In this document: positions 62,470 to 64,000 of the stretch, one piece after another
How the letters are laid out: every line of letters begins with the position of its first letter
Position numbering within the stretch: the stretch's first letter is position 1
Origin: Streptomyces roseifaciens
GTDB lineage: Bacteria; Actinomycetota; Actinomycetes; Streptomycetales; Streptomycetaceae
Assembly: GCF_001445655.1 (NCBI RefSeq)
Contig: NZ_LNBE01000003.1
Location: 186,001-250,000 of the forward strand
Direction: 5' to 3'
DNA length: 64,000 nt
Position numbers and translations under genes: made by a program
Notes under the pieces: generated by a model
The model's input: the letters and a program-made list of their open reading frames with translations, nothing else
The model's database searches: none
What the model was told of the DNA's origin: nothing

Positions 62470-63366
62470 ATGGGCGCTCGGGTCAGTTCCTTCGCCGACG
62501 ACGCCGCGCGGGCGCGGATACTCGGTGCCTACGACGCGGCCATGGCCTTCTGGCCGGAGCCGCGGGGCCGGCAGGACGTCGCGACGTCCTTCGGGAGCAC
62601 CCGCGTCCACACCTACGGCGGCGGCCCGGGCACGCCGGTCGTCCTGCTGCACGGCCAGAGCGCGACCCCCGCCGAATGGGCGCCGCACGTGGCCGCGCTC
62701 GGCGAGGGCCGCCCCGTGCTGGCCGTCGACCGGGTCGGCGAGCCGGGGTACAGCACGCAGAGCGCCCCCATCGCCACGGCGGAGGAGACCGCGAGCTGGC
62801 TGGAAGAGGTCCTTGCGGGCCTCGGCCTGGAGCGGGCGCACCTGGTCGGTCACTCGTACGGCGGCTGGGTCGCCCTCAATCACGCGGCCCGCAAGCCCGC
62901 CCGCGTGGCCTCGGTCGCCGCCTACGATCCGCCCCGCGCCCTGGCCCCGCTGCGGGCGGGCTTCGTCCTGGGCGCCGTCGCCTCGATGCTGAGCGGTTCG
63001 GAGAAGTTCCAGCGCCGCTGGTTCACCGCGCTCATCGGTGACACGGGTGCGGACCCCGAGGAGGCCGAGGCGCAGACGCACCTGTCGCTGGAGGCCATGC
63101 GCGGCTTCCGCGTACGCCTGCTGCCGCCGCAGCGCATGAGCGACGAGGAATTGCGCTCCGTGACCGCCCCCGCCCTGATCCTGCTCGGCGGGGCGGACCG
63201 GGTCATGGACTCGGAGCGTGCCCGGGAGCGGGCGGGCCGCCTGATCCCGGACGTGCGGGCGGAGATCGTGCCCGGTGCCGGGCACGGCATTCCGGTGAAG
63301 GCGCTGAACAGGCGCGTGCCGGAGTTCTGGCGCGAGGTGGAGGCCGCGCCGGGCGGGCAGGCGTGA
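62470..63366 (+). CDS. Alpha/beta hydrolase
   Basis: A 298-residue protein from ATG 62470 (GGGGGAGG 8 bp upstream). Met 62419 is open but unsupported. Fold motifs: TPVVLLHGQSATPAEWAPHV (oxyanion strand), nucleophile LVGHSYGGWVALNH, acid in LILLGGADRVMDSERA, and catalytic His in VPGAGHGIPVKALN. The triad is complete. Substrate is unknown. Closest by look are epoxide-hydrolase/esterase-type enzymes. Single gene. Confidence 0.85.
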   Translation: MGARVSSFADDAARARILGAYDAAMAFWPEPRGRQDVATSFGSTRVHTYGGGPGTPVVLLHGQSATPAEWAPHVAALGEGRPVLAVDRVGEPGYSTQSAPIATAEETASWLEEVLAGLGLERAHLVGHSYGGWVALNHAARKPARVASVAAYDPPRALAPLRAGFVLGAVASMLSGSEKFQRRWFTALIGDTGADPEEAEAQTHLSLEAMRGFRVRLLPPQRMSDEELRSVTAPALILLGGADRVMDSERARERAGRLIPDVRAEIVPGAGHGIPVKALNRRVPEFWREVEAAPGGQA

Positions 63367-63437
63367 GGAGGCGGGCACCGGCCGCGGAGGGTGCGGGCCC
63401 GCCAGGACATGACCGTTCCCCGGCGATGTACTAGAGT

Positions 63438-63455
63438 TATCTCGACATCGAGATA
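63438..63455. promoter_or_regulatory. 18-bp palindrome upstream of acnA
   Basis: TATCTCGA-CA-TCGAGATA is a perfect 8+8 bp inverted repeat about 130 bp before the acnA start. It lies beside the -10-like TAGAGT (63432-63437). It looks like a dimeric-regulator operator. The regulator is not identified. Confidence 0.55.
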
Positions 63456-63486
63456 TCTGCCGAGAGGCGTACCGCTGTCGCGCCAG

Positions 63487-63515
63487 TAAGGCATGCCTAA
63501 CTAAGGCACACCTTA
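63487..63515. promoter_or_regulatory. Iron-box-like repeats upstream of acnA
   Basis: TAAGGCATGCCTAAC followed by TAAGGCACACCTTA contains overlapping half-sites like the DtxR/DmdR/IdeR consensus TTAGGTTAGGCTAACCTAA. Aconitase carries an Fe-S cluster, so iron-dependent repression would make sense. The match is partial. Confidence 0.4.
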
Positions 63516-63584
63516 TCGGATCGGCGGGACCGTGGGGCGGCAGGATGGCCGCAGTACGCGAATTCATGCATGAAGGAGACTGTC

Positions 63585-64000
63585 GTGTCGGCGAACAGCT
63601 TCGACGCCCGCAGCACGCTGCAGGTGGGCGACGAGTCGTACGAGATCTTCCGGCTGGACAAGGTCGAGGGCTCCGCACGCCTTCCCTACAGCCTGAAGGT
63701 GCTGCTGGAGAACCTGCTCCGCACGGAGGACGGCGCGAACATCACCGCCGACCACATCCGTGCGCTGGGCAACTGGGACTCGCAGGCCCAGCCCAGCCAG
63801 GAGATCCAGTTCACGCCGGCCCGCGTGATCATGCAGGACTTCACCGGCGTCCCCTGCGTCGTCGACCTCGCCACCATGCGTGAGGCCGTCAAGGAGCTCG
63901 GCGGCGACCCGGCGAAGATCAACCCGCTGGCCCCGGCCGAGCTGGTCATCGACCACTCCGTCATCGCCGACAAGTTCGGCACGAAGGACGCCTTCGGCCA
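63585..64000 (+). CDS. acnA: Aconitate hydratase A, partial (5' end)
   Basis: The start is GTG 63585, with GAAGGAG 6-7 bp upstream. The 138 visible codons read [20 protein letters not shown], then [20 protein letters not shown] and ENLLRTEDG. Next come [40 protein letters not shown], and [20 protein letters not shown] at the window end. This is the N-terminal domain of AcnA-type aconitase (citrate to isocitrate, TCA cycle). The Fe-S cysteines lie in the missing part. Its upstream region carries a palindrome and an iron-box-like sequence. Confidence 0.95.
   Translation, partial: MSANSFDARSTLQVGDESYEIFRLDKVEGSARLPYSLKVLLENLLRTEDGANITADHIRALGNWDSQAQPSQEIQFTPARVIMQDFTGVPCVVDLATMREAVKELGGDPAKINPLAPAELVIDHSVIADKFGTKDAFG

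Overview
The window is a piece of a Streptomyces-type actinobacterial chromosome: very high GC, strong G/C bias at third codon positions, many GTG starts, long spurious antisense ORFs, and the families StrR, SepF-like, DUF6099-like, DUF6415-like and Hen1/Pnkp. The stretch sepF-like - ATPase - mazG-like ... argF - arcA - HTH-murA - acnA on the right looks like core chromosome; from memory it resembles the S. coelicolor region that ends in murA and aconitase. No rRNA, tRNA or CRISPR was seen.

Layout. (1) 1-14.2 kb: visibly lower GC and accessory. A nine-gene minus-strand run (7511 to beyond base 1) reads 2-oxoglutarate dioxygenase, DUF6415-like protein, small membrane protein, HAD phosphatase, GT-B-like transferase, thymidylate-synthase-fold enzyme, NodU/CmcH carbamoyltransferase and a CgeB-like glycosyltransferase. 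Several genes overlap by 4 bp. A Nudix hydrolase and an XRE/TPR regulator diverge from it. The thymidylate-synthase-like enzyme has Asp where dTMP synthases have the base-reading Asn, which points to a cytidine nucleotide substrate. With the carbamoyltransferase this suggests a 5-hydroxymethyl then 5-carbamoyloxymethyl cytosine nucleoside, further glycosylated and oxidised. Next come a second XRE/TPR regulator with a GNAT acetyltransferase, a broken DUF317 gene, and an excisionase/integrase pair. The integrase ends just before a 12+7+12 bp inverted-repeat core site overlapping the 3' end of a TrmA/RlmD-like RNA methyltransferase gene. This is probably attR of an integrated element that extends leftward out of the window.

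(2) 14.3-29.3 kb: a compact, dissociated NRPS/PKS locus. Its coupled minus-strand core is a lone carrier protein, an AT-less ketosynthase, a stand-alone adenylation protein, a luciferase-like monooxygenase, an A(Thr-like)-PCP-C NRPS, a type II thioesterase, a KASIII-like enzyme with His and Asn exchanged, an ATP-grasp ligase and a flavin reductase. An MFS exporter, a divergent MarR regulator and a StrR-family activator accompany it.

(3) 29.5-36.8 kb: XRE/TPR regulator, GT2 glycosyltransferase, HisC-like aminotransferase, then a tight ATP-grasp / BacA-like / DUF2000-like operon. The last four genes could form a small dihydrotyrosine- or bacilysin-type pathway.

(4) 37-49.3 kb: SepF-like cell-division protein, P-loop ATPase, MazG-like protein, DUF6099-like protein, F420-type oxidoreductase, homocysteine methyltransferase, an unknown 506-residue protein with a Nudix partner, the Hen1-Pnkp RNA-repair pair and an MmpS-like protein.

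(5) 49.3-56.7 kb: a CoA-dependent aryl-acid (anthranilate/salicylate type) catabolic cluster with a PaaX regulator. It comprises RidA, acyl-CoA dehydrogenase, aryl-CoA ligase, an FMO-OYE fusion and enoyl-CoA hydratase.

(6) 56.8-64 kb: argF and arcA, an HTH-MurA fusion with a palindrome just upstream, a DUF1648-like membrane protein with a GntR regulator, an alpha/beta hydrolase, and the start of acnA behind a palindrome and an iron-box-like sequence.
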